DNA from: Bacteroidia bacterium | Lineage (GTDB): Bacteria > Bacteroidota > Bacteroidia > Bacteroidales > Azobacteroidaceae | Direction of reading: 5' to 3' | Assembly: GCA_026000155.1 (NCBI GenBank) | Contig: BNYG01000007.1 | Coordinates: 1-64,000 of the forward strand | Length of the DNA: 64,000 nucleotides | Shown here: in pieces, positions 1-8,866 of the stretch | How positions within the stretch are numbered: the first letter of the stretch is position 1 | Layout of the letters: every line of letters begins with the position of its first letter | Notes under the pieces: model-generated | Databases searched by the model: none | What the model was told of the DNA's origin: nothing | What the model saw: only the letters and a program-made list of their open reading frames with translations | Position numbers and translations under genes: made by a program

Positions 1-40
1 ATGCATTTAGCTTTGTCATAGTTTTTTTATTTATTTAACT

Positions 41-110
41 GGTGACAATCTGTCACCGGTTTATTTTCTCTATATTTTTTCGGACAGTTGGTTACAATTT
101 GTAACCGACT
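41..110. repeat. Two short perfect palindromes downstream of mutS
   Basis: A 7-bp-stem palindrome (GGTGACA/TGTCACC) lies at 41-57 and a second 7-bp-stem one (GGTTACA/TGTAACC) at 90-106, directly after the mutS stop. Neither is followed by a T-run in the mutS direction, so a classical intrinsic terminator is not supported. They could be decay-protecting 3' hairpins or protein sites. Bases 1-109 hold no other recognisable feature. Confidence 0.4.
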
Positions 111-2722
111 CATTTCCCTTTCACAATCCGTTTAATATCATTCAATTTATTTAACGCATCTACCGGCGTTAAATTATTAATATCCAAATTATTTATTTCA
201 TCGCGGATTTGCGAAAGCACCGGATCGTCCAATTGGAAGAAACTCATCTGGTAGCCTTCCCGCTCGGTAGAAATTTTGTCCATGGGTTTGGCAATGCCGT
301 TTTTCCGGTTGTCCGTTTCCAATTGGGACAAAATTTCGTTGCCTCTTTTGACAATACTTTGCGGCATCCCGGCCATTTTCGCCACGTGAATACCAAAACT
401 GTGTTCGCTTCCTCCTTTTACTAATTTCCTCAGAAAGATGACTTTATTATCGACTTCTTTGACGGAAACATTGTAATTCTTAATTCGTTTAAACGTTTTT
501 TCCATCTCATTCAATTCATGATAATGGGTGGCAAAAAGCGTTTTGGCATGTCCGCGCGGATGTTCGTGGATGTATTCGACTATAGCCCAGGCAATTGAAA
601 TTCCGTCGTAAGTGGAAGTTCCACGTCCCAATTCATCAAAAAGGATCAGGCTCCGGTCGGAAAGATTGTTCAGGATGTCTGCCGCTTCATTCATTTCCAC
701 CATAAACGTAGATTCGCCCAACGAAATATTGTCGCTGGCGCCCACTCGCGTAAATATCTTATCTACCAATCCTATTTTTGCCGATTCTGCGGGAACGAAC
801 GATCCAATTTGAGCCATCAGCGTAATCAAAGCCGTTTGGCGCAACAAAGCCGATTTCCCTGCCATGTTAGGCCCTGTAATGATAATAATCTGTTGGGTTT
901 TATCGTCTAAATAAACATCATTGGGAATATACGGCTCACCCGGAGGCAATTGCGTTTCAATGACCGGATGGCGACCGTTTTGAATGTCAATGATTTTACT
1001 GTTGTCTATCTGCGGACGGATGTATTTATTGCGTTCGGCTACTTTGGCAAAAGCAAGCAAGCAATCAATTTGGGCAACGAGATTGGCATTTGTTTGAATC
1101 GGAGCAATGTATTCCATCAATTCCAAGACCAGTTCGTTGAATAAACGGGCTTCCAAAGTCATGATTTTATCTTCCGCGCCCAGGATTTTTTCTTCATATA
1201 CCTTGAGTTCTTCCGTAATATAACGCTCGGCATTCACCAAGGTTTGTTTCCGAATCCAGGTGGACGGCACTTTGTCTTTATGCGTATGGCGAACTTCGAT
1301 GTAATAGCCGAAAACATTGTTGTAACTCACTTTCAACGACGGAATTCCGGTTTGTTCGCTTTCCCGCTGTTGAATTTGAAGCAAATAATCTTTTCCCGAA
1401 TAAGCAATCTGACGCAATTCGTCCAATTCGGTATTGACACCTTTGGCAATGACATTGCCTTTGTTCAGTAACACAGGTGGCTCAGGCACCAATTCCCGTT
1501 GAATTTTGTCCCGGATAATCGAACAAAGATTCAGTTGTTCGCCAATCCGTTTCAAACTCTGTTCATCGGTATTCATGCAAGCATCTTTGACCGGTTCGAT
1601 CGCATTGAGAGCGACTTTCAATTGCGCCACTTCCCGCGGATTGACACGTCCTACCGCCACTTTGGAAATGATTCGTTCCAAATCTCCGATCAAAGTGAAT
1701 TGCTGTTCCAGCAAATCCTTCAATTCCGGATGCCGGAAAAAATATTCCACCACGGACAAACGGTCTTCTATTAGCTTAACCTCTTTTAATGGAAAAACAA
1801 TCCAACGCTTCAACATGCGCGCACCCATCGGTGTAATCGTTTTATCCAGTACATCTAAAAGGGCTTTTCCACCTTCGTTCATTGTATCCAACAGTTCCAG
1901 ACTGCGAACGGTAAACTTATCCAAACGGACATAACGGTCTTCTTCTATCCGCGACAAAGCCGTAATGTGAGCCGTTTGCGTATGTTGTGTTAAATCCAGA
2001 TAATGCAAAATCGCACCGGAGGCCACAATCCCATTCGTCAAATGCTGTACGCCGTATCCTTTGAGGTTTTTCGTTTGAAACTGTTTCAACAAACGTTCCC
2101 GGGCGGTATCTTCCGTAAAAACCCAATCTTCCATTTCGAAAGTCAGCCATTTACTGCCGAAAGCTTCTTCAAAGGGTTTGCGCTTGCTCCGTTCCAAAAG
2201 GATTTCCTTAGGAGCAAAATTATTGAGCAGTTTATCAATGTAATTAGGAACTCCTTCGGCTGTCAGAAATTCACCTGTAGAAATATCAAAAAAGGATACT
2301 CCGCAGATATTTTTATTGAAATGAACGGCAGCAAGAAAATTATTTTCCTTGTGGTTCAATACATTATCATTAATAGAAACGCCGGGAGTCACCAATTCTG
2401 TAATTCCCCGTTTTACTATTTTTTTTGTTAATTTAGGGTCTTCGAGTTGGTCGCAAATAGCAACCCGTTTCCCGGCGCGGACCAATTTAGGCAAATACGT
2501 ATCCAACGCATGGTGCGGAAAACCGGCTAATTCAACAAATTGAGCCGCACCATTGGCACGGTGCGTAAGTGTAATCCCTAAAATTTCCGAAGCGATAATG
2601 GCATCCTCTGAAAAAGTTTCGTAAAAATCGCCCACCCGAAACAATAAAATAGCGTCGGGGTGTTTGGATTTCACCTCGAAATACTGCTTCATTAATGGCG
2701 TTTCAACTATTGTTTTTGACAT
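110..2722 (-). CDS. mutS: DNA mismatch repair protein MutS
   Basis: Cytoplasmic ATPase that clamps onto DNA, recognises mismatches and small loops, and recruits MutL. The 870 residues match the usual length of bacterial MutS. The mismatch-reading motif GDFYET is at residues 31-36, with Phe33 and Glu35 as the expected base-contacting pair. The ATPase domain has a Walker A motif GPNMAGKS at about 617-624, the Walker B/signature stretch [16 protein letters not shown], and the THYHEL histidine loop. The gene lies 22 bases downstream of maf on the same strand, so the two may be co-transcribed. The start at 2722 gives the short leader before the conserved ETPLMKQY sequence that is common in this phylum. 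No motif is missing, and it appears intact. Confidence 0.98.
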   Translation of the reverse strand: MSKTIVETPLMKQYFEVKSKHPDAILLFRVGDFYETFSEDAIIASEILGITLTHRANGAAQFVELAGFPHHALDTYLPKLVRAGKRVAICDQLEDPKLTKKIVKRGITELVTPGVSINDNVLNHKENNFLAAVHFNKNICGVSFFDISTGEFLTAEGVPNYIDKLLNNFAPKEILLERSKRKPFEEAFGSKWLTFEMEDWVFTEDTARERLLKQFQTKNLKGYGVQHLTNGIVASGAILHYLDLTQHTQTAHITALSRIEEDRYVRLDKFTVRSLELLDTMNEGGKALLDVLDKTITPMGARMLKRWIVFPLKEVKLIEDRLSVVEYFFRHPELKDLLEQQFTLIGDLERIISKVAVGRVNPREVAQLKVALNAIEPVKDACMNTDEQSLKRIGEQLNLCSIIRDKIQRELVPEPPVLLNKGNVIAKGVNTELDELRQIAYSGKDYLLQIQQRESEQTGIPSLKVSYNNVFGYYIEVRHTHKDKVPSTWIRKQTLVNAERYITEELKVYEEKILGAEDKIMTLEARLFNELVLELMEYIAPIQTNANLVAQIDCLLAFAKVAERNKYIRPQIDNSKIIDIQNGRHPVIETQLPPGEPYIPNDVYLDDKTQQIIIITGPNMAGKSALLRQTALITLMAQIGSFVPAESAKIGLVDKIFTRVGASDNISLGESTFMVEMNEAADILNNLSDRSLILFDELGRGTSTYDGISIAWAIVEYIHEHPRGHAKTLFATHYHELNEMEKTFKRIKNYNVSVKEVDNKVIFLRKLVKGGSEHSFGIHVAKMAGMPQSIVKRGNEILSQLETDNRKNGIAKPMDKISTEREGYQMSFFQLDDPVLSQIRDEINNLDINNLTPVDALNKLNDIKRIVKGK

Positions 2723-2744
2723 GGCACCGCAAAGATAATAAATT

Positions 2745-3326
2745 TTACCATTCCTTGAGATATTGATACAGCATTCTCACCGGCAAACCCATGACGTTGT
2801 AAAACGAACCGTTCAAACTTTCTACGCCGATATAACCGATCCACTCCTGTACGCCGTAAGCGCCGGCTTTATCGTAAGGCTTGTATTTTTGGATGTAATA
2901 TTCGATTTCTTTTTCTTTCAAATCGGCAAATTTAACGGAAGAAACGGCATAAAATGTTTGCTGTTTTTCCCGGGTAGTCAAACAGACGCCTGTAATGACC
3001 TCGTGAGTCTTACCGGATAAGGTGCGGAGCATCACTTTGGCATCTTCCTCATTCCGCGGTTTGCCATATACTTTTCCGTCCAACCAGACAATCGTATCGG
3101 CAGTAATCAGGAAGGTATCGGCGCTCATTACTTCCTTATACGCTTTCGCCTTTAATTGAGCCACATACACCGGTATTTCTTCTTTCCACAATGTTTTTGG
3201 ATACACTTCTTCAATATCGGGTATCAACCGGACTTCAAAGTCTATATCCAATCCCGATAATAATTCCCTTCGCCGGGGCGATTGCGAGCCCAATATTATT
3301 CTGTATTTACTTAAATTTTCTAACAT
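2745..3326 (-). CDS. maf: Maf family nucleotide pyrophosphatase
   Basis: Maf/YhdE-type house-cleaning pyrophosphatase expected to hydrolyse dTTP, UTP or modified pyrimidine triphosphates to monophosphates, limiting their incorporation. The 193-residue length is typical. The N-terminal phosphate-binding signature [10 protein letters not shown] is at residues 14-23, and the conserved [17 protein letters not shown] segment contains the catalytic acidic residue. Further family motifs ([12 protein letters not shown], and [12 protein letters not shown] near the C-terminus) are present. It sits between a kdsC-type phosphatase and mutS, all on the minus strand. I recall maf next to a HAD phosphatase gene in other Bacteroidales. 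Which pyrimidine it prefers cannot be decided from the sequence. Confidence 0.95.
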   Translation of the reverse strand: MLENLSKYRIILGSQSPRRRELLSGLDIDFEVRLIPDIEEVYPKTLWKEEIPVYVAQLKAKAYKEVMSADTFLITADTIVWLDGKVYGKPRNEEDAKVMLRTLSGKTHEVITGVCLTTREKQQTFYAVSSVKFADLKEKEIEYYIQKYKPYDKAGAYGVQEWIGYIGVESLNGSFYNVMGLPVRMLYQYLKEW

Positions 3327-3346
3327 AATTTTTTAACGATATTCAT

Positions 3347-3374
3347 GGGATTGCGGGTCAAGCCCGCAATGACA
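3347..3374. repeat. Extragenic palindrome, copy 1
   Basis: A 28-base element centred on the palindrome TTGCGGG-TCAAG-CCCGCAA (3351-3369), in the gap between maf and the kdsC-type gene. The reverse complement of all 28 bases occurs exactly at 14386-14413, and a variant in the same orientation as this copy occurs at 14449-14476. It is therefore a dispersed repeat family rather than a gene-specific terminator. Confidence 0.8.
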
Positions 3375-3382
3375 GAGGGAGG

Positions 3383-3904
3383 TTACCATCCGAAGGCATC
3401 GCCTCCCATCCATTTGCTTTGCGCTTTTAATATTTGCTCAATTATATCGCGTCCCACACCCATACCTCCCGTTTTATGGGAAATATATTTGGAAATCGCT
3501 TTAATTTCGGGAACCGCATCGGCGGGGCAGGCAGGCAGACCTACCCTTTCCATCACTTCGTAATCGGGAATATCATCGCCCACATAACAAATTTCCTCCG
3601 GCTGTAATCCGGTTTTTTGCAGGAAATCGTTGAATTCGTTCATCTTGTATTTGGCTTTCAGATAAACATGCTGAAATCCCAGGCTTTCAAACCGTTTGCG
3701 TACCGACTGCGTATCGCCACCGGTAATAATTCCCAATTTAAAACCCTGTTTAACAGCCAATTGCATGGCATATCCGTCTTTCGTATTAATAACACGCATC
3801 GGTTCGCCATCAGGATGCAAGGGAATGGAATCGGGTGAAAGCACTCCGTCCACATCAAAGATAATTCCCTTTATTTTTGTTAGATCGTAATTAATATTAC
3901 TCAT
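3383..3904 (-). CDS. kdsC: KdsC-type HAD phosphatase
   Basis: Small HAD-superfamily phosphatase of the KdsC type, which in lipopolysaccharide synthesis removes the phosphate from 3-deoxy-D-manno-octulosonate 8-phosphate. The 173 residues match the family's cap-less tetrameric form. HAD motif I DVDGVLSP has the nucleophile Asp17 and the acid/base Asp19. Motif II is the Thr of ITGGDT, and motif III/IV is in YVGDDIPDYEVM. The C-terminal glycine-rich KTGGMGVGRDIIEQIL is characteristic of KdsC. The first Asn-rich residues (MSNINYDL) directly precede the domain, supporting the chosen start. HAD phosphatases of this shape also act on other sugar phosphates, so the exact substrate is inferred. Confidence 0.85.
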   Translation of the reverse strand: MSNINYDLTKIKGIIFDVDGVLSPDSIPLHPDGEPMRVINTKDGYAMQLAVKQGFKLGIITGGDTQSVRKRFESLGFQHVYLKAKYKMNEFNDFLQKTGLQPEEICYVGDDIPDYEVMERVGLPACPADAVPEIKAISKYISHKTGGMGVGRDIIEQILKAQSKWMGGDAFGW

Positions 3905-3964
3905 ATTTCGGTAACTTTTATGTAATTTTTATGCGAAGATAAGCATATTTTTCAAAATATTGAT

Positions 3965-3972
3965 TATCTTTG
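3965..3972 (+). promoter_or_regulatory. Probable -7 element of Bacteroidota promoter
   Basis: TATCTTTG matches the TAnnTTTG element and lies 29 bases before the ATG of the Uma2-type gene at 4002. No clear TTTG -33 element is seen at the usual distance, so this rests on the -7 box and its position. Confidence 0.5.
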
Positions 3973-4001
3973 CCTAAGTTTTTAAATTAAAATAAAGTAC
4001 T

Positions 4002-4670
4002 ATGATAAGAGAAGGAAAACGCTATCCCACAGAAGAAGAATTGGACGCCACAGAAGAAAAATTAATTCTTAAAGAGCCTCCGGTAGAATATGGATTAAGT
4101 AATCCGCTCCGTTACACCTACGCCGACTATATGTCGTGGATGGACGATCAACGGCGGGAATTGTATGATGGCGTAGTGTATGATTTATTCAGCGCACCCT
4201 CGCGTTTGCATGCTGAACTATCTTCTACCTTAATACATCGCATGATAGGTTGGTTTATTAAAAAAAGAAAAGGTAAATGCAAGGTTTTTCATGCGCCGTT
4301 TGATGTCCGTCTGCCCAAAAACGGAGAAACAGCCTGGAATAAAATCTATACGGTTGTCCAACCCGATATTTGTGTGGTTTGCGATCCTAAAAAATTAGAT
4401 GACGACGGTTGTATCGGCGCCCCGGATTTAATTGTCGAAGTGCAATCGCCTTCTACCGGCAAGCGCGATTTGAATGAAAAATTTCATCTGTACGAAGAAG
4501 CCGGAGTGCGGGAATATTGGGTGGTTTTTCCAAAAGAAAAGACGACGGTTTTTCTATTGCAGGAAACCGGAAAATTTGATCAAGGAACGACATACGTGTA
4601 TGGAGCGAAAGTAGAATCAACCATTTTCAAAGGATTGGAGGTTGATCTTAAAAAACTTTTGGAAATGTAA
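4002..4670 (+). CDS. Uma2 family (DUF820) putative endonuclease
   Basis: Member of the Uma2/DUF820 family, which has a PD-(D/E)XK nuclease fold; the biological role is unknown. Of the 222 residues, the core runs from about residue 40 to the end. It includes the acidic site of QPDICVVCD, the EVQSPST strand (usually E-V-x-S-P-S-T in this family) and the helix LNEKFHLYEEAGVREYWVV, whose Lys and Tyr are conserved. An N-terminal 35-residue charged extension precedes the core. It stands alone, with its own -7 box upstream and an AT-rich gap downstream. Such genes are usually scattered in many copies in cyanobacteria and some Bacteroidota. It appears intact. Confidence 0.85.
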   Translation: MIREGKRYPTEEELDATEEKLILKEPPVEYGLSNPLRYTYADYMSWMDDQRRELYDGVVYDLFSAPSRLHAELSSTLIHRMIGWFIKKRKGKCKVFHAPFDVRLPKNGETAWNKIYTVVQPDICVVCDPKKLDDDGCIGAPDLIVEVQSPSTGKRDLNEKFHLYEEAGVREYWVVFPKEKTTVFLLQETGKFDQGTTYVYGAKVESTIFKGLEVDLKKLLEM

Positions 4671-5065
4671 AATTTAATTAATTTTTTGGTTATTACTAAG
4701 ATAATGACTAATTTTGTATGATATTTCACAAAAAATTGAAATAGATAGTATTTTAATATTACATAATTAGAAAAAGCGTTATAACTTTTATTCTTGCTTT
4801 CTGAAATTAGTACCTTCAAAAAAGCAATCAAGAAGTAGAGGGGGTAGCGCTCACGGGTAACCGTGGGCTTTACTTTATTTATTTGATTGCATAGGTTGGT
4901 ACTAAACCTCAGAAAGCAAATAAAAAGTTAATGTCCCACGTTTTTTCATTTTAAACAGTTTCATTTTAAACCGCTTCTTCGGGACTTGGGAGCAATAAAT
5001 TCATTATTGCAACAACTAATCACTTTTTTACGTAGCACAAGTATTAATATTTTAATTTTAAAAAA
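4671..5065. other. Gene-free stretch with structured element
   Basis: This 395-base stretch has no credible reading frame. It is AT-rich apart from the long nested hairpin at 4794-4919 described separately. It also carries a near direct repeat of TTTCATTTTAAAC around 4945-4975, before the DUF1566 gene. Confidence 0.6.
4794..4919 (+). ncRNA. Candidate structured RNA or MITE-like hairpin
   Basis: Four nested stems close on one another. TTGCTTTCTGA (4794-4804) pairs perfectly with 4909-4919. TTAGTACC (4807-4814) pairs with GGTACTAA (4898-4905). GCAATCAA (4824-4831) pairs with TTGATTGC (4883-4890). GCTCACGG (4849-4856) pairs with CCGTGGGC (4861-4868) around a GTAA loop, which as RNA would be a GNRA tetraloop. 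An additional AAGTA/TACTT pairing fits between the last two stems. It lies about 145 bases upstream of the DUF1566 gene. The strand is assigned by that gene; no known riboswitch class was recognised, and a miniature inverted-repeat element remains an alternative. Confidence 0.5.
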
Positions 5066-5938
5066 ATGAACAAAAGAATGTTTTTTTTAATGCTGACACT
5101 CATGCTTTTGGGTGCAGTAAGTGTGAACGGACAGGAAATCTCAGACGATCCAATAATGGTAGTCACAGGAAGTGTAGTGAATACAGGAACGCTGATTTCG
5201 AAAGGTCCTATTGATTTGCGGACGAACCCCGCAAAAGACAGTCAAATCAACAATACCGCTACCGGTGATATACAGACCCCGGCTTTGACTGTTGGTGAAT
5301 TTACTTTGTTGAATAATGAAGGCAATCTCTGTGTAGGCTGTGAATGGTGGCCTGCTGCGTTGCTGTTGAAAGATGCAGCGAGAGATTACGAAGATGGCGT
5401 TGCCGGTGACATAGCGAAGGATTGGACCGACATTGTCGACGGAGGGTCGAGAATAGGAAAATCTTATTGGCCCGCTCCTACCAGCGGAGTTGCACCGGGT
5501 ACTGGTAGAAACTTGATGGTTTCACAATATGTGTATGCCGGTACTGATGCCGGTGAAACAAAGGTTTTGTCAATAACGGCCGGTGCGGACGAGTGGACTG
5601 CTGCCGCTGACTTGAGTCCTCTAATGGACGGTATTAACTGGTACGACGCCGTGCGGTTATGTGCGCGATCCGAAGAAGGCGGTTACACGGACTGGTACCT
5701 GCCGTGGTACGTTGAACTAAAGACTCTGCAGGTGAATAACTTACTGGGATATTATGAATATGAACAGGGAAACATAAACGTGAATTATGCGAGCAGCACT
5801 GAATATGCGAGCGGAAGTTATCTTGAATTAAAAATATACACGGCATCTTCTGGGGATTCCTATATCAGCAAACCTTATAAAGGACACCCAGGGCCGCCTT
5901 TCAGTCCTACATTAATCCGCTGCGTCCGAAGATATTAG
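5066..5938 (+). CDS. Secreted DUF1566 protein
   Basis: Exported protein of 290 residues with a clear signal peptide (cleavage after about residue 22, VNG-QE). The second half has the DUF1566 pattern: a WYDAVRLCA helix, the GGYTDWYLPWYVELKTL motif (usually W-x-L-P-x-x-x-E-L) and an ending in LIRCVRRY. This is a C-type-lectin-like fold also seen in target proteins of diversity-generating retroelements. The middle has short acidic and glycine-rich stretches, and a CVGC pair lies near residue 90. Function is unknown; an outer-surface or binding role is inferred. No reverse transcriptase or template repeat was seen nearby. A terminator-like hairpin lies 103 bases beyond the stop. Confidence 0.75.
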   Translation: MNKRMFFLMLTLMLLGAVSVNGQEISDDPIMVVTGSVVNTGTLISKGPIDLRTNPAKDSQINNTATGDIQTPALTVGEFTLLNNEGNLCVGCEWWPAALLLKDAARDYEDGVAGDIAKDWTDIVDGGSRIGKSYWPAPTSGVAPGTGRNLMVSQYVYAGTDAGETKVLSITAGADEWTAAADLSPLMDGINWYDAVRLCARSEEGGYTDWYLPWYVELKTLQVNNLLGYYEYEQGNINVNYASSTEYASGSYLELKIYTASSGDSYISKPYKGHPGPPFSPTLIRCVRRY

Positions 5939-6040
5939 TAAAGTAACGGTCTGTAAATTAGCGGCATGAATGCATATCACCCGTGTTTGCATTGAGATTT
6001 ACAATAGCCGTTAAAAATAAAATTAGGGTTGAATAAATAG

Positions 6041-6090
6041 AGAGTTGAGCGAAGCGCCAGAACAAGCGTTTGTTCAACTCTTCGTTTTTT
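6041..6090 (+). terminator. Intrinsic terminator after DUF1566 gene
   Basis: AGAGTTGA (6041-6048) pairs with TCAACTCT (6074-6081), with a second inner stem GAACAA/TTGTTC, followed by TTCG and six T residues (6085-6090). Confidence 0.7.
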
Positions 6091-6177
6091 AGTTTAGCAA
6101 ATTGTTGGTCGTAAGGTGGAAATAGCGATACAAAAAATGATAATTTACAGCAGTTTCAACTTAATATTTAGGGATTT

Positions 6178-6209
6178 TTTGATTTTTTGAAAAATAATTG
6201 CTACTTTTG
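6178..6209 (+). promoter_or_regulatory. Bacteroidota promoter of the TA module
   Basis: TTTG at 6178-6181, a 20-base gap, then TACTTTTG at 6202-6209. It lies 40 bases upstream of the antitoxin ATG at 6250. Confidence 0.7.
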
Positions 6210-6249
6210 CAATTGTGTTAATTACCCAAAAAAGATAAAGAGTAAAATT

Positions 6250-6477
6250 ATGGCAACCGTTACACTAAAATATGATGCACGTAGCGCTATCTTTAAAAAT
6301 ATTCTGAATATCGCTGTACTATCAGGGGCTACAATAGTATCACCAAAGGAAAACGAGCGTGCAGATGTTTACCAAAAACTATACGGCAAACGAAAAAACA
6401 ATAAATATACCGAGAATGAAATATTTATTGCTAATGCTAAATTAAATGCAGCCAAATCTTTTGAAAAATATTTATGA
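6250..6477 (+). CDS. Putative antitoxin of PemK/MazF-type module
   Basis: A 75-residue protein directly upstream of a PemK/MazF-like gene, expected to neutralise it. The start at 6250 (MATVTLKYD) is preferred over an upstream in-frame codon at 6187, because the promoter -7 box at 6202-6209 lies inside that longer version. The sequence opens with a short beta-like stretch and the hydrophobic segment FKNILNIAVLSGATIV, then a basic KKNNKYTENE region and a helical tail. This resembles small Bacteroidota antitoxins that bind DNA through the N-terminal part and the toxin through the tail. No named antitoxin family was recognised, so the role rests on position and size. Confidence 0.6.
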   Translation: MATVTLKYDARSAIFKNILNIAVLSGATIVSPKENERADVYQKLYGKRKNNKYTENEIFIANAKLNAAKSFEKYL

Positions 6478-6499
6478 AACCTGCTACAAAAAAATACAC

Positions 6500-6832
6500 A
6501 TGAAATACAAGCAAGCCGATATCGTAGAAATAAATTTTATGTTGCCTGATTTTCAGTTCAAACCACATTTGGCTGTAATTGTATCGAATGACGAGTTAAA
6601 TGAAAAAGAAGATTTCTTCTATTTGGTACTTATTTCGTCCAAATCCTATTTTCCTGAATATTCGTATCCACTTTTCGATGAAATGATTAACTTTAAACTT
6701 ACAAAAAAGAGCTATGTAAAATGTCAAATAATTACTTCCGATCAGGAGAAAGGTGTTTTGCGAAAAACAGGAAAAATGAACGAGCCTTATTTTACAGAAA
6801 TGGTAGATAAAATAATTTCTTCTATTTTCTAA
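6500..6832 (+). CDS. PemK/MazF-like mRNA interferase toxin
   Basis: A 110-residue protein with the PemK/MazF SH3-like barrel pattern: [29 protein letters not shown] at the N-terminus (usual form G-D-I-V-x-x-x-F, then K-x-R-P-x-x-V), a central strand YLVLISSKS, and [12 protein letters not shown] before the final helix. It is expected to cleave mRNA when free of antitoxin. The usual Arg-Pro of the substrate loop is Pro-His here. The ATG at 6500 is chosen because it directly precedes the conserved first strand. The upstream ATG at 6446 would add an 18-residue extension overlapping the antitoxin gene. The gap to the antitoxin stop is 22 bases. Confidence 0.7.
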   Translation: MKYKQADIVEINFMLPDFQFKPHLAVIVSNDELNEKEDFFYLVLISSKSYFPEYSYPLFDEMINFKLTKKSYVKCQIITSDQEKGVLRKTGKMNEPYFTEMVDKIISSIF

Positions 6833-6876
6833 AATTGATTTTTGTTAATTATTTCCGTTACCTTAATTTTATATAT

Positions 6877-6884
6877 TATCTTTG
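6877..6884 (+). promoter_or_regulatory. Probable -7 element before panB
   Basis: TATCTTTG, 19 bases before the panB ATG at 6904. A -33 match at the normal spacing is not evident. Confidence 0.5.
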
Positions 6885-6903
6885 CATCCTAAAATTTTCT
6901 ATT

Positions 6904-7722
6904 ATGTCAACATATACAGAAAATCTTCGTACCGTTACTACACAACGGCTGATAGAGATGAAGCAGCGGGGTGAAAAAATTTCCATGCTCACGGCTTACG
7001 ATTTTTCTATGGCTACGATCATCGATCAAGCCGGAATGGATGTCATCCTGGTGGGCGATTCGGCTGCCAATGTGATGGCGGGACATACCACGACTCTTCC
7101 GGTTACTTTGGATCAAATGATTTGGTATGCAAAAGCCGTGCGAAAAGCCGTAAAACGGGCATTGGTAGTTGTAGATTTGCCTTTCGGCTCCTATCAGGGC
7201 AATTCCAAAGAAGCGGTTTGTTCGGCTATCCGTATCATGAAAGAAACAGGAGCGGATGCCGTGAAAATGGAAGGTGGAAAGGAAATCAAAGAATCGGTCG
7301 AACGGATTTTATCAACAGGTATTCCCATCATGGGACATCTGGGACTAACGCCTCAATCCATTAATAAATTCGGCTCGTATGCTGTCCGGGCAAAGGAAGA
7401 AACAGAAGCCCGGAAATTAGTCGAAGACGCACATCTGTTGGAAGATTTGGGCTGCTTCGGTATTGTCCTGGAAAAAATACCGGCGCAATTGGGAAAACAG
7501 GTAGCCGAAGAATCGGCTATTCCGATTATCGGCATCGGCGCCGGTCCCTACGTGGACGGACAGGTATTGGTGATGCACGATATGCTGGGCATCAATAAAG
7601 AATTTTCCCCGCGTTTCCTTCGCCGTTATGCCGATCTGCATGATGTGATTCAAAATGCGGTGGAACATTATATTCAGGATGTGAAAAGCAACGATTTTCC
7701 AAACGAAAAAGAATCTTATTGA
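6904..7722 (+). CDS. panB: 3-methyl-2-oxobutanoate hydroxymethyltransferase
   Basis: First step of pantothenate (vitamin B5, coenzyme A) synthesis: transfers a hydroxymethyl group from methylene-tetrahydrofolate to 2-oxoisovalerate, giving ketopantoate. At 272 residues it matches PanB decamers. Family motifs are the metal-binding [19 protein letters not shown] and [15 protein letters not shown], then [19 protein letters not shown] and the C-terminal [12 protein letters not shown] 6904 is chosen since the upstream in-frame ATG at 6835 adds a hydrophobic stretch foreign to the family and lies before the promoter. The stop overlaps the nspC start by one base (TGATG), so translation is probably coupled. 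No other pan gene is in the window. Confidence 0.97.
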   Translation: MSTYTENLRTVTTQRLIEMKQRGEKISMLTAYDFSMATIIDQAGMDVILVGDSAANVMAGHTTTLPVTLDQMIWYAKAVRKAVKRALVVVDLPFGSYQGNSKEAVCSAIRIMKETGADAVKMEGGKEIKESVERILSTGIPIMGHLGLTPQSINKFGSYAVRAKEETEARKLVEDAHLLEDLGCFGIVLEKIPAQLGKQVAEESAIPIIGIGAGPYVDGQVLVMHDMLGINKEFSPRFLRRYADLHDVIQNAVEHYIQDVKSNDFPNEKESY

Positions 7723-8861
7723 TGATTGATTTCGAAAAAATACCTTCTCCCGCCTATATCCTGGAAGAAGATTTGCTTCGCAAAAATCTTTCCCTGATAC
7801 GGTCGGTCAAAGAACGTGCCGGAGTAGATATTATTTTGGCTTTCAAGGCATTTGCCCTTTGGAAAGCGTTTCCTATTATCAAGGAATATATTCAATATTC
7901 GACGGCAAGTTCACCCTGGGAAGCGCAATTGGCTTGGGAAGAAATGGGAAGCAAAGCCCATACTTATTCTCCGGCTTATATCGAAAAGGATTTTCCGGTG
8001 ATTAAGGCTTGCAGTTCCCATATCACGTTTAATTCCCTGTCGCAATTCCATCGTTTTTATCCTGAAACTTTTGACAATCATTCTATTTCCTGCGGATTGC
8101 GGATTAATCCCGAATATTCGGAAGTAGAAACCGATTTGTACAATCCGGCGGCGCCGGGTTCGCGACTGGGCATGGTACGGGAAGAGTTAGGAGACCATTT
8201 GCCGGAAGGCGTGGAAGGCTTGCATTTTCATACCCTCTGCGAATCCAGTTCTTATGCTTTGGAAAATACCTTGCAACGGGTAGAAGCCAAATTCGGCGAT
8301 TTACTTCCGAAAGTGAAATGGCTGAACATGGGCGGAGGGCATTTGATGACCCGCAAAGATTACGATGTAGAGCATTTGATCCGCTTGTTGCAAAATTTCA
8401 AAAAAAAATACCCGAATCTGGAAATTATTCTGGAACCGGGCGCTGCTTTTGTCTGGCAAACCGGTGTATTGCTAGCCTCGGTGGTGGATATTGTACACAA
8501 CAAAGGCATTCAAACGGCGATTCTGGATATTTCTTTTACCTGCCACACGCCCGACTGCTTGGAAATGCCTTACAAGCCGGTTATCCGCGGAGCGTATCAG
8601 GAACCGGTACCGGGCAAACCTACTTACCGTTTAGGTGGAAATTCCTGCCTGAGCGGCGATTTTATAGGCGATTGGTCTTTCGATCAAGAATTAAAAACCG
8701 GCGATCGCCTGGTGTTTGAAGATATGATCCATTACACAATTGTGAAAACGACGATGTTTAACGGCATCCCCCATCCCTGTTTGTGTTTATGGAAAAAAGA
8801 CGACTCGCTTGAAATCTACCGGAATTTCACTTATGAGGATTATAAAACCCGCATGAGTTAA
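7722..8861 (+). CDS. nspC: Carboxynorspermidine decarboxylase
   Basis: PLP enzyme of the alanine racemase/ornithine decarboxylase fold that decarboxylates carboxyspermidine or carboxynorspermidine, the last step of the alternative spermidine pathway found in Bacteroidota. The 379 residues fit NspC. The PLP lysine is in LAFKAFALWK (about residue 42). The glycine-rich phosphate site is LNMGGGHLMTRKDY, and the second-subunit Cys/Asp motif is in ISFTCHTPDCLEMPYKPVIRGA. Typical NspC segments GFHFH-like (EGLHFHTLCE) and RLGGNSCLSGDFIGDW are intact. It overlaps the panB stop by one base, and a TTG three bases upstream is not needed. speA, which supplies agmatine for the same pathway, lies at 57731. 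Confidence 0.95.
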   Translation: MIDFEKIPSPAYILEEDLLRKNLSLIRSVKERAGVDIILAFKAFALWKAFPIIKEYIQYSTASSPWEAQLAWEEMGSKAHTYSPAYIEKDFPVIKACSSHITFNSLSQFHRFYPETFDNHSISCGLRINPEYSEVETDLYNPAAPGSRLGMVREELGDHLPEGVEGLHFHTLCESSSYALENTLQRVEAKFGDLLPKVKWLNMGGGHLMTRKDYDVEHLIRLLQNFKKKYPNLEIILEPGAAFVWQTGVLLASVVDIVHNKGIQTAILDISFTCHTPDCLEMPYKPVIRGAYQEPVPGKPTYRLGGNSCLSGDFIGDWSFDQELKTGDRLVFEDMIHYTIVKTTMFNGIPHPCLCLWKKDDSLEIYRNFTYEDYKTRMS

Positions 8862-8866
8862 GTGCT

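Larger units (their letters stand above)
5939..6249. other. Gap between DUF1566 gene and TA module
   Basis: About 310 bases without a gene. It contains the terminator-like hairpin at 6041-6090 and the promoter at 6178-6209. Nothing else was recognised. Confidence 0.6.

Noticed and set aside
41..106. Terminator for mutS
   Set aside because: Two good palindromes are present, but neither is followed by a T-run in the gene's direction, so they are listed as repeats only.
4930..5000. CRISPR-like or tandem repeat before the DUF1566 gene
   Set aside because: Only two imperfect copies of a TTTCATTTTAAAC unit were seen, without regular spacers or cas genes.
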